Source of the DNA: an uncultured Muribaculaceae bacterium
Lineage (GTDB): Bacteria > Bacteroidota > Bacteroidia > Bacteroidales > Muribaculaceae
Reading direction: 5' to 3'
Length of the DNA: 64,000 bases
NCBI GenBank assembly: GCA_910577315.1
Contig: CAJTME010000006.1
Location: 1 to 64,000, forward strand
The position numbers and the translations under genes are program-made. Positions 51,494-60,396 of the stretch are shown piece after piece. Positions within the stretch are counted from its first letter, which is position 1. Each line of letters starts with the position of its first letter. Below the pieces are notes generated by a model, which was given only the letters and a program-made list of their open reading frames with translations, had not been told where the DNA came from and did not search any database.

Positions 51494-53575
51494 TCACCGG
51501 GAGGCAGCCTTGGAGGTCATTGATTCGCCCGAGGCGTCGATGAGTTTGCCGGCGGTGCGTTTCTGTTTGCCCCACTGCAGTGTGTAGGACACTGTGACGA
51601 AGCCCATGCGTTCGATGAAATTTGACCGCATGATCTGCGTGTAGCCGTAGTTGCGGTTGAGCAGGGTGGTTTCCTGGTTGTATTTTCCGAATGGCATCAT
51701 GATTCCGGCGCCGAACTGGAAGCCGCGCCAGGTGTATTCGAGCTGGATTAGGTTGAACGACTCGGAGCGCGAGCGGGTTTCGCCGGTGAGCGAGGTTTCG
51801 GCGCGGCTGTACTGGGCCGTGAGCTGGAATCCCCAGTGGGAAACGGCGATTGTGGCGTCGCCGCTCCATGACGTCGCGCTGTGGCGGTAGTCGGGCCCCG
51901 AGGTGTAGTAGCGGTCCATCTCGACATAGCCGCTGACGTCGAGCCAGCCGGGAATGACGTTGATTGACGCTCCGGCGCGCCACCACCACTGGCGCTTGCG
52001 GTTGCCGTTGGAGTAGGAAGCGATGAGGCGCGAGTCGCCGTCCCAGCGGTAGGAGGGGGCGATGGCGTCGGACGAGGTGGCGTAGTAGCCCAGCTGCACC
52101 GAGGGCTGGATGCGGTTGAATGTTCCGGCCCAGTTGAGGTTGGCCTGCCACACCGAGTAGGGCTTGAGGTCGGGATTGCCCACGCTGTACTGGAAGTTGT
52201 CGACTTGCTGCATGGTGGGGTTGGTTTCGCTCAGTGAGGGCGAGATGGTCCAGCGGCGTGCGCTCAGGCGCAGTGTCGACCAGTTTTTGCGCCACACCGC
52301 CGACACGCGGGGAATGACGTTCCAGGTGCGCGAGGTGCGGGCGCTTTCCCTGAGCGTGAGGTCGTTGTATTCGGCGCCGATGCCGGCAGTGGCGGTGAAG
52401 TCGCCGAAGCGGCGGAAATACTCGGCGAAGCCATACCATCGGTCGCGGCGCTGGTGGAACACGGCGCCGTCATAGGAGTCGTAGGACGAGCGGTTGCGGT
52501 AGCCGTTCCACGAGATGCCGGCGGTGAGCCTCGAGTTTTCCAATTCCTTTATATAGTCGGCTTCGAGGCCGTAGTATTGGTTGTGGTCGTGAATCGAGGT
52601 GGAGATGTCGGTCGAGGCGGGAGCGTCCTGGGAGGGGCGCTCGATGTAGGACGATGCCGAGCGGCTGTCGGTGTAGGTCGACACGAAATCAACGACGATG
52701 GTCTGATTGCGGCCTATTTTCTGGTCGAGATACAGGTTGAGCGACGGAACCGTGAACGGATTGCGGCTTTCGACCGACAGGAATACCGGGTCGGCGCCGT
52801 CGGTCGACAGGAGGCCGTCGTAGCCCGTTGTGTTGGGAACCTGATGCGAGAGGCCGAGGCTCGCGTAGAAATTCGTCTTGCCGGGATTGACGTAATTGTA
52901 ATAGGCCGATGCCCACAGCTGGTTGTTGTTGTAGAGGCCGCTGACGGGCTGCTCGGTGCGGTTTATGACGGTGCCGTCGGCCAGGGTAAAGTGCTCGCGG
53001 TATTCGCGGAAGATTTCGGTGCGTTTGCGCAGCTGGTTGTAGACCGACAGCCCCACCTGCGAGCGCCCACGGTTGATTTTCGCGTTGACGCTGAGGTTTC
53101 CGCTGGGCTTTTCGGTCATCCAGTACATCGCGTTGGCCATCAGCGAGCCGCCGGCCGTCGGGTTGCGGACGATGAAGTCGACCACCGCCCCGGCGCCTCC
53201 GTAGCGAAGGCCCGGGTCCTGGTGGTATTCGACGCGCACGACCGATTCGGGGAGGATTGCCTTGACCTCGGCGACAGACGCCTGGCGGCCGTTGATGCGC
53301 AGCTGCACCGAGCCCGAGGGGCTTGACACCGATTCGAGGACGTTGTTGACCGTCAGCATCGGGATGCGCATGTTGCCGAGGAGTGAGAGGCCGTCGGCCG
53401 ACGCCTCGCGTGCCTGGGCCGAGGGGATGTAAAGGTCGCGGTCGGCTTTCCGCACAACCGGGGCGGCCTTGACGGTGATTTCGTGCAGCTCGATGCTGGT
53501 GGCGGTGGTGTCGGTGGCCTCCTGGGCCGAGGCTGCGAGAGGGAGAAGAAGGAGAATGAGGTGTTTGTGTGTCAT
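51494..53575 (-). CDS. TonB-dependent-type outer-membrane beta-barrel protein
   Basis: The 693-residue protein has a signal peptide (1-17), a plug domain (about 28-145, with ESVSSPSGSVQLRINGRQASV and YGGAGAVVDFIV), and a barrel of the OMP_b-brl_3 type (about 150-690). There is no carboxypeptidase-regulatory domain and no clear TonB box. The substrate is unknown. It is the last gene of the sigma factor, anti-sigma-like, small secreted protein and barrel run, so its expression is probably controlled by that sigma factor. Confidence 0.85.
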   Translation of the reverse strand: MTHKHLILLLLPLAASAQEATDTTATSIELHEITVKAAPVVRKADRDLYIPSAQAREASADGLSLLGNMRIPMLTVNNVLESVSSPSGSVQLRINGRQASVAEVKAILPESVVRVEYHQDPGLRYGGAGAVVDFIVRNPTAGGSLMANAMYWMTEKPSGNLSVNAKINRGRSQVGLSVYNQLRKRTEIFREYREHFTLADGTVINRTEQPVSGLYNNNQLWASAYYNYVNPGKTNFYASLGLSHQVPNTTGYDGLLSTDGADPVFLSVESRNPFTVPSLNLYLDQKIGRNQTIVVDFVSTYTDSRSASSYIERPSQDAPASTDISTSIHDHNQYYGLEADYIKELENSRLTAGISWNGYRNRSSYDSYDGAVFHQRRDRWYGFAEYFRRFGDFTATAGIGAEYNDLTLRESARTSRTWNVIPRVSAVWRKNWSTLRLSARRWTISPSLSETNPTMQQVDNFQYSVGNPDLKPYSVWQANLNWAGTFNRIQPSVQLGYYATSSDAIAPSYRWDGDSRLIASYSNGNRKRQWWWRAGASINVIPGWLDVSGYVEMDRYYTSGPDYRHSATSWSGDATIAVSHWGFQLTAQYSRAETSLTGETRSRSESFNLIQLEYTWRGFQFGAGIMMPFGKYNQETTLLNRNYGYTQIMRSNFIERMGFVTVSYTLQWGKQKRTAGKLIDASGESMTSKAASR

Positions 53576-53656
53576 TTTCGGAGAGTGTTTTCACCTAAGA
53601 CGAACAGCCTCCCCGAAAAGTGACAGACGAGCCCGAAAAATTTTAGAGGGTTGGGG

Positions 53657-54043
53657 CTATTCGAGCGCCTCGCGCGACTCCGACTGGATGAAGTAGGAGC
53701 ACGACGAGTCGGAGGTCTTGGTCCAGCCCACGTTGACCAGGTGGCCCTTGCGGTTGATGTTGAGAATCATGGTGTAGGAGCCTCTGTTGTAGTTTTCCAC
53801 TACGTTGTAGGCGATTTTCTGGTCGGCCTTGACGGCGGCCTCGACTTTTGCGGCGAGGACCTTGTCGTTGTTGACCTCCAGACCGCGGTAGTAGTTGCCC
53901 GAGCTGTTGACGATTGTCGCCACCACATGCGGGTCGCGCATTATTTTCTCGGTGAACAGGGCCGGTCCGGCGAGCTGGGGCTCTTTTGCGGAGGCGGCTA
54001 TGGCCGTGAGGGCCACGATGAGGATGAAGAGTATTCTTTTCAT
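53657..54043 (-). CDS. Small secreted protein (DUF6108-like)
   Basis: The 128-residue protein has signal peptide MKRILFILIVALTAIAASA and a small alpha/beta domain. The pattern ALFTEKI.....VVATIV....Y..L.....DK...AKVEAAVKAD resembles DUF6108 of Bacteroidales by eye. It sits 9 bp downstream of the anti-sigma-like gene, where a peptide-like or auxiliary envelope protein is usual. Function unknown. Confidence 0.6.
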   Translation of the reverse strand: MKRILFILIVALTAIAASAKEPQLAGPALFTEKIMRDPHVVATIVNSSGNYYRGLEVNNDKVLAAKVEAAVKADQKIAYNVVENYNRGSYTMILNINRKGHLVNVGWTKTSDSSCSYFIQSESREALE

Positions 54044-54052
54044 GGGACGTGT

Positions 54053-54532
54053 TTATTGGTGGCGTTGATTGTTTTCGGTTGGCGGCGCGGTCAGTTCTCT
54101 GGCGCGTTGCATGTCATGTCCGGCGCGGGCGAGGAGGTCGTTCATACGGCTGAGGTTGCGGTTCATGTTGCGCCCGGCGATTTCGAGAGCGCGGTCGCCT
54201 GAGATTTCCCTGCCGGCGATGTAGACTACGGCGTCGGCGGGACGGCTGGAAAAATGTCCCGAGGCCAGCGGGTAAAGTGCGGCGAGCAGGGCGACCGATG
54301 CGGCAGCCGACAGCCATATGAAACGCCTTGACCGGCGGGGATGGTTGCGGCGCAGCGCCACTTCTGCCCCCATTGCGCGGCGGCAAGCGTCGATTGCCGG
54401 GGAGCGCAGCGGGGTTTCGGCGAGCGCTTTCCGCAGCATGGCTTCCTCGCTGCGGTCGAGGCGGCAGTCGAGCCATGCCTGGCAGAGCGCTTCGAGTTCG
54501 GATATTGTGAGGGTTTCTTTCATGACGTTCAT
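54053..54532 (-). CDS. Anti-sigma-like membrane protein
   Basis: The 159-residue protein has a cytosolic N-terminal helical domain (about 1-65, with ELEALCQAWLDCRLDRSEEAML), one membrane segment (about 73-92) and a periplasmic tail rich in Asn, Arg and Gln. This layout, and its position right after an ECF sigma gene, indicates an anti-sigma role, though the zinc-type anti-sigma motif is absent. The ATG at 54532 overlaps the sigma stop as ATGA, which fixes the start. Confidence 0.7.
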   Translation of the reverse strand: MNVMKETLTISELEALCQAWLDCRLDRSEEAMLRKALAETPLRSPAIDACRRAMGAEVALRRNHPRRSRRFIWLSAAASVALLAALYPLASGHFSSRPADAVVYIAGREISGDRALEIAGRNMNRNLSRMNDLLARAGHDMQRARELTAPPTENNQRHQ

Positions 54533-55032
54533 ATATCGCTGCAATATTCCTTTATAATCTTGCGGGCGCGGCTCATTGCCGTGCGGACCGATTCGACCGA
54601 TGTTTCCAGCCGGGCGGCAATCTCGGCGTAGTCGAGCTGCCCGAAGGTGTACAGTTCGAAAACCTGGCGTTCGCGGGCCGACAGCCTGGCGGCCATCACT
54701 TGCCTGACGCGCCCGATGGTGTCCCGGTGGTCGATGGTGTCGAGTGGCTCGTGGGCGCTTTCGGTCTGCAGGCTGATGTGGGCGCGTGGATGTCGGCGCC
54801 TGAGCATGTCGAGGCACACGTTGCGCAGGGCCGTAAACATGAAGCCGCCGGGGCTTCTGTCTTCCGGGCCCGGGGCTGCCTGCCATGCCCGCAGGAAGGT
54901 TTCCTGCAACGCGTCGTCCACATCGTCGTCGCTGCGGAGGATGGCGCCCGCGACGCGGCGCAGTTTCAGGCGCAGGGCGAGGAAGGTGGCGGTGACGGCC
55001 TCGGCTTCGGCTGGTGATTTTTGCGGTTTCAT
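54529..55032 (-). CDS. ECF-type RNA polymerase sigma factor
   Basis: The 167-residue protein has sigma region 2 (about 15-80, VDDALQETFLRAWQ and FMFTALRNVCLDMLRRR) and region 4 (about 112-160, LSARERQVFELYTFGQLDYAEIAARLETSVESV). It probably directs RNA polymerase to this operon and perhaps the divergent barrel gene at 55228. The ATG at 55032 is chosen; the frame is open to 55077. A -7-like TAATTTTG on the minus strand lies at 55065-55072. Confidence 0.92.
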   Translation of the reverse strand: MKPQKSPAEAEAVTATFLALRLKLRRVAGAILRSDDDVDDALQETFLRAWQAAPGPEDRSPGGFMFTALRNVCLDMLRRRHPRAHISLQTESAHEPLDTIDHRDTIGRVRQVMAARLSARERQVFELYTFGQLDYAEIAARLETSVESVRTAMSRARKIIKEYCSDI

Positions 55033-55064
55033 ACTATAAAGACGGCCGACGACTGAAAACATTA

Positions 55065-55194
55065 CAAAATTAATCAAAATTATCAGATATGGTAGCCTGA
55101 AACCGGGCTGCGGAGGCCGAAAAGTCTGTTTGTCGGTAAAATCATGGTGTTGGTCTATTATAGTTGTCGGTTATTTTGGCTTTTCGTAATTTTG
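55065..55194. promoter_or_regulatory. Divergent promoter region of the sigma operon and the large barrel gene
   Basis: A TAATTTTG -7 on the minus strand at 55065-55072 precedes the sigma gene. A TAATTTTG -7 on the plus strand at 55187-55194, with GTTG (3 of 4) 20 bases upstream, precedes the gene at 55228. The -33 boxes are imperfect, which leaves room for a specialised sigma factor. Confidence 0.45.
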
Positions 55195-55227
55195 CATTGT
55201 CAAAAATGTTTAGAATATTTTAGATAG

Positions 55228-58035
55228 ATGAAACGACCGATAACTTTCACTTTGCTTGCAATCATCTGCGCCGTAACCGCGAGTGCGTGGTCAGTCGCCG
55301 GCTCGGTTGCCGATCCGGAGGGCGAACCGCTTATCTCGGCGTCGGTGCGCCTGATGGCTGCCAAGGACTCGACGGTGGTTAAAGGCGTGGTCTCTGACAT
55401 TGACGGCAAGTTCACCTTCCCCAACATCAAGCAGGGCAACTACATCGTGGAGGCCTCGTATGTGGGCTATGAGCCGCAATACCGCAATGTCAGTGTGAAA
55501 AACGCCAATGCAAACCTCGGCCGCATCACCTTGAACGAGAATGCGATAATGCTGCGGGAGACCACAGTAGTGGGCATCAAGACCCCCATTACCGTAAAAG
55601 AAGACACCATTGAATTCAATGCCGACTCGTACCGCACGGCGCCAAACGCCGTGGTTGAGGATCTTCTGAAGCGCCTCCCGGGCGTCGAGGTGGACTCCGA
55701 CGGTAAAATCACCGCCAACGGTCAGTCTGTAACCAAGATACTCATCGACGGCAAGGAATTTTTCAGCGATGACCCCACCGTGGCGTCGCGCAACCTCCCC
55801 GTCGAGATGGTCGACCGCCTTCAGGTGGTGAACCGCAAGAGCGACCTGGCCCGCATAACGGGCGTGGACGACGGCGAGGATGAGACCGTCATCAACCTCA
55901 CCGTGAAGAAAGGCATGCAGAACGGTTGGTTCGGCAATGCCGAGGTGGGTTACGGCACCGACGACCGCTACAAGGGCAATTTCACCGTCAACCGTTTCTG
56001 GAACGGCAATCAGGTGACGCTGCTCGGCGCGATAAACAACGTGAACGACCTCGGGTTCACCGACGGCACGTCGGGGCGTTTCCGCCGTTTCGGCGGTGAG
56101 AACGGCATCACCAAGTCGCAGGCCCTCGGCCTTAATTTCAACATAGGCAACGAAGAGGTGCTCAGGGTGGGCGGCAATGTGATGTATTCGCGCTCAGACC
56201 GTTTCACCCAGCAGAAATCAGACCGCCAGTATCTTTTTTCCGACTCAACGTCATGGTACAACTCGGGCAAGACCGCCCGCGACATCGGCAACAACATCCG
56301 CGCCGATTTCCGCATCCAGTGGAAGCCCGACACGCTCAACACCTTCGACTTCCAGCCCAACGTAAGCTATAATCACTCGAATTCATGGTCGGTCGACTCG
56401 GCCATGACCCTCGCCGGCGACGCACTGCGCTCGCCCGTGACGAGGAGCATAAACAACCAGGCGTCGCGCGGCGACTCGTGGGAATTCGGCGGACGGTTGA
56501 TTTACAACCACATGTTCGCCTCCCGTCCGGGCCGGTCGCTGTCGCTCTTCGTGAACTACCGGTTCAGCAACGTGCGTGAACGCTCCACAAACTATTCGTG
56601 GAACAAGTTCTTCCAGCTCAACGACTCGGTGGACCTCTACGACCAGTTTGCCGACAACCACACATGGACCAATAACCTTTCGGCCCGCGTGAGCTGGACC
56701 GAACCCATCGGCAATCCGAAGAAAGGAAACTTCCTGACCTTCGCCTACCGCTTCCAGTACCGCTGGAGCAATGCCGACAAGCTCACGTATGACCACCCGG
56801 TAAGCTTCCCCGAAGGCTGGGACGGCCCCGCGGTCATCGACCCCGAACTGGTGTTCAGCGAAAACCTGTCGAACCGCTTCCGCAACGATTACATGAACCA
56901 GGACATCCGCGCCGGCTTCAAGCACGTGCAGCGCGTGTCGACGGTGGATGTCGGTGTATCGGTGGTGCCTCAGCGTTCAAAGTCGATAGACCTAATCAAT
57001 TCAGACCGCAACATTCCCGAACGATGGGTGTGGAACTTCGCCCCCTACCTGCGCTACCGCTGGAAACCCTCCAAGAGCCACGCGCTGAACCTCGACTACA
57101 TGGGACGCTCGTCTCAGCCCACCATGACCCAGCTGCAGCCCGTGGCCGATATGAGCGACCCCCTCAACATCGTTATCGGTAATCCCGACCTCAACCCCAC
57201 GTTCACCCACAACATCCGTCTGCGTTTCCACAACTTCAACGCCGAGGCCCAGCGCTCGATCATGACGATGTTTGACGGACGTGTGGAGCAGAACTCGATT
57301 GTGTCGCGCACCGTCTTCGACCCCATGACCGGCGGCCGCACCACCACCTACGAGAATGTCAACGGCGTGTGGAACATCCGGGGCATGAACATGGTGTCGT
57401 TCCCCTTCCGCAACAAGCTGTGGACGTTCAACAACCACGTCATGCTCTACTACTCGAACGCCATCGGTTTCAACAACGGCGAGCGCAACCGCTCGGGATC
57501 GTTGATGGCAAACGAGTCGTTCGGCATCGCGTTCCGGCCCGAAAATCTCGAATTTGAATTGCGTCCGCGCTATTCACTGCAATACGTCCACAACTCACTT
57601 CCCAACGTAGGCGACAACACCGTCCACACCTACGGCGGCATGTTCAACGCAACATATATAACCCCTATCGGCATTGTGCTGAACACTGACCTGAATTTCT
57701 CGGCGACCCGAGGCTACTCGGCCGGTTATGATGAAAACAAGTGGATGTGGAACGCGACGGTTTCCTATGAGTTCCTGCGCAACCGCCAGGCCACCGTATC
57801 GCTCAAGGCCTACGACCTGCTCCGCCAGAACTCGAACATCCGCCGCACAGTAACAGCAAACTATATCGAAGACATCAGCACCAACTCGCTCGGTCGCTAT
57901 TTCATGGTGTCGTTCGCATATAAATTCAACACATTCGGAAACGGCTCTCAGCCGACCGACCGCAATTCCAGCGATTTCGGTCCCGGCGGTCCTCCCCCCG
58001 GAGCGCCCAGGCATGGTGGCCGTCCTCCGTTCTAA
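55228..58035 (+). CDS. Large outer-membrane barrel with carboxypeptidase-like N-terminus
   Basis: The 935-residue protein has a signal peptide (about 1-20), a carboxypeptidase-regulatory-like domain (about 21-105: GSVADPEGEPLISASVRLMA then YIVEASYVGYEPQYRNV), a TonB-receptor-like plug (about 115-220, with LLKRLPGVEVD and ILIDGKEFF), and a large barrel to the end. The tail is Pro/Gly-rich (GPGGPPPGAPRHGGRPPF). This is an outer-membrane beta-barrel family protein of the TonB-dependent class, with unknown ligand. It is divergent from the sigma-factor operon. Confidence 0.88.
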   Translation: MKRPITFTLLAIICAVTASAWSVAGSVADPEGEPLISASVRLMAAKDSTVVKGVVSDIDGKFTFPNIKQGNYIVEASYVGYEPQYRNVSVKNANANLGRITLNENAIMLRETTVVGIKTPITVKEDTIEFNADSYRTAPNAVVEDLLKRLPGVEVDSDGKITANGQSVTKILIDGKEFFSDDPTVASRNLPVEMVDRLQVVNRKSDLARITGVDDGEDETVINLTVKKGMQNGWFGNAEVGYGTDDRYKGNFTVNRFWNGNQVTLLGAINNVNDLGFTDGTSGRFRRFGGENGITKSQALGLNFNIGNEEVLRVGGNVMYSRSDRFTQQKSDRQYLFSDSTSWYNSGKTARDIGNNIRADFRIQWKPDTLNTFDFQPNVSYNHSNSWSVDSAMTLAGDALRSPVTRSINNQASRGDSWEFGGRLIYNHMFASRPGRSLSLFVNYRFSNVRERSTNYSWNKFFQLNDSVDLYDQFADNHTWTNNLSARVSWTEPIGNPKKGNFLTFAYRFQYRWSNADKLTYDHPVSFPEGWDGPAVIDPELVFSENLSNRFRNDYMNQDIRAGFKHVQRVSTVDVGVSVVPQRSKSIDLINSDRNIPERWVWNFAPYLRYRWKPSKSHALNLDYMGRSSQPTMTQLQPVADMSDPLNIVIGNPDLNPTFTHNIRLRFHNFNAEAQRSIMTMFDGRVEQNSIVSRTVFDPMTGGRTTTYENVNGVWNIRGMNMVSFPFRNKLWTFNNHVMLYYSNAIGFNNGERNRSGSLMANESFGIAFRPENLEFELRPRYSLQYVHNSLPNVGDNTVHTYGGMFNATYITPIGIVLNTDLNFSATRGYSAGYDENKWMWNATVSYEFLRNRQATVSLKAYDLLRQNSNIRRTVTANYIEDISTNSLGRYFMVSFAYKFNTFGNGSQPTDRNSSDFGPGGPPPGAPRHGGRPPF

Positions 58036-58099
58036 ACGCATAGACCTTGATTCACAAAAAACAGGAAATGGAAATGAAATTCATAAGTTGATTTGTGTA

Positions 58100-58141
58100 A
58101 GGCGCCGGAAGTCGTGAGACCCCCCGGCGCCTGTTTTTTTA
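58100..58141 (+). terminator. Terminator of the large barrel gene
   Basis: A 9-bp GC-rich stem (58100-58108 with 58124-58132), a 15-nt loop and T7 at 58134-58141. Confidence 0.82.
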
Positions 58142-58249
58142 TGAAGGTCTGTTTAGTACATCGTTGAGGCTGTCGGCAAAAAAATAGCCGGGACACACGT
58201 TGGAGCCCCGGCAAGGTTAAGGAAGTAAACAAAGACAGTTAAACGTCGT

Positions 58250-58560
58250 TTTTTTCAGGTATCATGATTATATGACGGATGGGCCGGCCCCGATGAAAGG
58301 GCTGGCGCGAAAGTTTCTGATGAAGTATGGATGCGGTTTAGAGGCAATTGCATGGAACCAAAAGCTGCGGTAGCCCTGAGGCAACGGCGGTAACAAATGA
58401 TTCTGCAAGACGGGACGCAGAGTATGTTTATGATATTCGGGAAAGAGCCGTCCCATCACTTTCCACCGGCGGCTCGATGGCCTGACGGTTGAATTGCCGA
58501 GGTGATGTAATTCCCGTAGCGGCACAACGGCCGCTTTGCACTGCAAAGGTAGTCAAAAAG
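58250..58560 (-). other. Unexplained transcribed-looking stretch; 92-codon frame or RNA
   Basis: The 600 bp between the barrel gene and the zeta cassette hold no clear gene. On the minus strand a -7 TACCTTTG (about 58543-58550) stands at the head of a 92-codon frame (58268-58546). That frame has no signal, no recognised motif and unusual content (many Pro, Arg, His). The stretch could be a structured RNA or a repeat rather than a protein. No terminator hairpin is obvious at its far end. Confidence 0.3.
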
Positions 58561-58725
58561 CCGGATATGAAAGCGCTCTTTGTCTAATAAAAAGTGTTAA
58601 ATGGACAGGTTGATGTCGGCGCGAGAAGTGTCTTGTAAATTAAAGAAGTTAGGAGTAAGGGGTGGCTCTAACAGATTTGGCAAGTTTTATATGAATTCTT
58701 AAAGGTTTTTTATCGTACTTTTTTG

Positions 58726-58733
58726 TAACTTTG
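58726..58733 (+). promoter_or_regulatory. -7 element before the zeta-toxin-like cassette
   Basis: TAACTTTG, 19 bp before the ATG at 58753. The -33 box is only T-rich. Confidence 0.5.
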
Positions 58734-58752
58734 GCGTTGAATAATAAAGGAT

Positions 58753-58974
58753 ATGGTTATGTCTGAAGAACAGATGAATAGTTATAGGCTGACGTCAATA
58801 GACGAACCTGGCGATGAACGCATGGCTCAGATTATGCGCGAGGTGGCTGAAGATGCACGCGAGAGCACATTGCGGGTCGCAGAACGAGTGGCCGCAGGAA
58901 TTAATATCGCCGCTGAACAGGCCCGGTCCAGAGTGAGAGAGACTCTAAACAAACTGGCCAATGGCTGCGAATAA
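58753..58974 (+). CDS. Small helical partner of the zeta-like kinase, candidate antitoxin
   Basis: The 73-residue protein is highly charged and predicted mostly alpha-helical (EPGDERMAQIMREVAEDARE, then an Ala/Glu/Arg-rich helix to NKLANGCE). I recognise no family. It overlaps the next gene by 14 nt, so the two are expressed together. The position fits an antitoxin or a modulator of the kinase. A second start at 58759 is possible. Confidence 0.7.
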   Translation: MVMSEEQMNSYRLTSIDEPGDERMAQIMREVAEDARESTLRVAERVAAGINIAAEQARSRVRETLNKLANGCE

Positions 58975-59569
58975 TCATCGTCCTGTTTTGATTGTCATAG
59001 CCGGTCCGAATGGATCCGGCAAAACATCTGTGACCTCAAAAATATTGCACCACAAGTGGCTGGAAGATTCGGAATATATTAATCCCGATAATGTAGCACG
59101 TGACATATTTGGTAATTGGAATGATCGTGATTCCATACTTAAAGCGGCGAATTACTGCAATGAATGGCGGGAAAAATGCCTTATTGAGAAGAAAAGCCAT
59201 ATCTTTGAGACGGTGATGTCAGCTGCTGATAAAGTCGACTATATTCTCAGGGCTAAAAATGCCGGCTTTTTTGTGCGGCTGTTTTTTGTTTCAACAGAAT
59301 CGCCGACTATTAATGCCAAACGTGTTGCGAAGAGAGTCATTGACGGTGGTCATGATGTGCCAATCCCCAAAATCATATCGCGGTATGATAAATCTATAGG
59401 CAACTGTGTGGCTTTGGCTCCATATGTTGACCGACTTTATGTTTATGATAATTCTATTGAGGATGCGGATGCCCGTCTACTCTTTCGCCTTAGCGATGGC
59501 ATTTTGGTCAAACGCTATATAGACAATATTCCTGATTGGGCAGTAGGTATCATTCCAGTGCATCGTTGA
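58961..59569 (+). CDS. Zeta-toxin-family P-loop kinase
   Basis: The 202-residue protein has Walker A GPNGSGKTS (about residues 15-23), YINPDNVARD with the acidic residue expected near the substrate, FETVMSAADKVDYI, RLFFVSTESP and RVIDGGHDVPIPKIISRYDKS, ending with YVYDNS. This is the pattern of zeta-family kinases widespread on bacterial chromosomes; classic zeta toxins phosphorylate UDP-N-acetylglucosamine. Whether this one is toxic is unproven. It is preceded by the helical partner with a 14-nt overlap. Confidence 0.82.
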   Translation: MAANNHRPVLIVIAGPNGSGKTSVTSKILHHKWLEDSEYINPDNVARDIFGNWNDRDSILKAANYCNEWREKCLIEKKSHIFETVMSAADKVDYILRAKNAGFFVRLFFVSTESPTINAKRVAKRVIDGGHDVPIPKIISRYDKSIGNCVALAPYVDRLYVYDNSIEDADARLLFRLSDGILVKRYIDNIPDWAVGIIPVHR

Positions 59570-59637
59570 ATATTGGTTGCTGACTTTTATTTCATCCAAA
59601 GGCTAAAGGCGTTTTTTTGAAAAAAGTTGCTGAAAAA

Positions 59638-59669
59638 TTTGGTTTATAAAATAAACCGTATTAACTTTG
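59638..59669 (+). promoter_or_regulatory. Promoter of the membrane-protein/regulator operon
   Basis: TTTG at 59638-59641, a 20-nt spacer and TAACTTTG at 59662-59669. A 17-bp palindrome fills most of the spacer. Confidence 0.8.
59641..59657. promoter_or_regulatory. Operator 1, 17-bp palindrome
   Basis: GGTTTATAAAATAAACC lies between the -33 and -7 boxes, where a bound regulator would block RNA polymerase. An identical copy lies at 59720-59736. Confidence 0.75.
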
Positions 59670-59719
59670 CCAGCGAAACAGGGCGGAATCGCGCGACCGC
59701 TCTTTTTTAAGAATTAGAT

Positions 59720-59736
59720 GGTTTATAAAATAAACC
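59720..59736. promoter_or_regulatory. Operator 2, identical 17-bp palindrome
   Basis: An exact copy of the 59641 site, 79 bp downstream (centre to centre) and 30 bp before the ATG at 59767. Two identical sites flank the transcription start. Confidence 0.75.
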
Positions 59737-59766
59737 AATTTACAAACTTCTAAAATCTCCCCGAAT

Positions 59767-60396
59767 ATGGAAGACAAAAGAATCAACGAAAGAGAAAGCA
59801 TCGAGATAATAACCTCGATGATCGCCCGCACCAAAGAACGTTACAGCCTCAGTAACGGCAACATCATGCTCATGTGGGGTTACCTGACCGTGGGAATCAG
59901 CGCTCTTGTATGGGTGTTGCTTGCGCTCACCCACAACCCGGCGGTGAACTGGCTGTGGTTCCTAATCTGGATAATCGGAGGCATCGCCACTCCGATTATG
60001 GCTAAGAAAGAAGCCGTGAAGAAAGGCGTTAAAACGTACACAGACAAAATCATCGACCGCTTGTGGTCGATAGTAGGCTTCAGCGCAATCACGTGCACAT
60101 TTGCATGTCTTGGACTTTTACTCGTTTGCGGAGCGGATTCCTGGAGTGCAATGTTTGTTTTCGCATTGATAATTGTTCCATTTGCGGAGATTGCAAACGG
60201 GATAGTTCTCAACGAATCCTCTTACGTATATGGTGGGGCGCTTGGCTTGGCCGCAGGTATCTTTCTGGCATGCTGCATCGCCGGCAACGTGCCGTTGGCA
60301 GCCTCATGGGTCATGCCTCTGTTCATCGTGGCGTTTGTCAGTATGATGATTATCCCCGGTCATGTAATCAAACATAAAGCAAAAAAACATCTATGA
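59767..60396 (+). CDS. Multi-pass membrane protein paired with a winged-helix regulator
   Basis: The 209-residue protein has a charged N-terminal cytosolic stretch (about 1-35, INERESIEIITSMIARTKER), then about six hydrophobic segments (roughly 35-55, 62-78, 98-118, 124-140, 150-172, 177-197) and a short basic tail. I recognise no named transporter or enzyme family. The stop overlaps the start of the winged-helix gene by 4 nt, so the two form one operon and the regulator probably responds to or controls this protein. Confidence 0.7.
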   Translation: MEDKRINERESIEIITSMIARTKERYSLSNGNIMLMWGYLTVGISALVWVLLALTHNPAVNWLWFLIWIIGGIATPIMAKKEAVKKGVKTYTDKIIDRLWSIVGFSAITCTFACLGLLLVCGADSWSAMFVFALIIVPFAEIANGIVLNESSYVYGGALGLAAGIFLACCIAGNVPLAASWVMPLFIVAFVSMMIIPGHVIKHKAKKHL

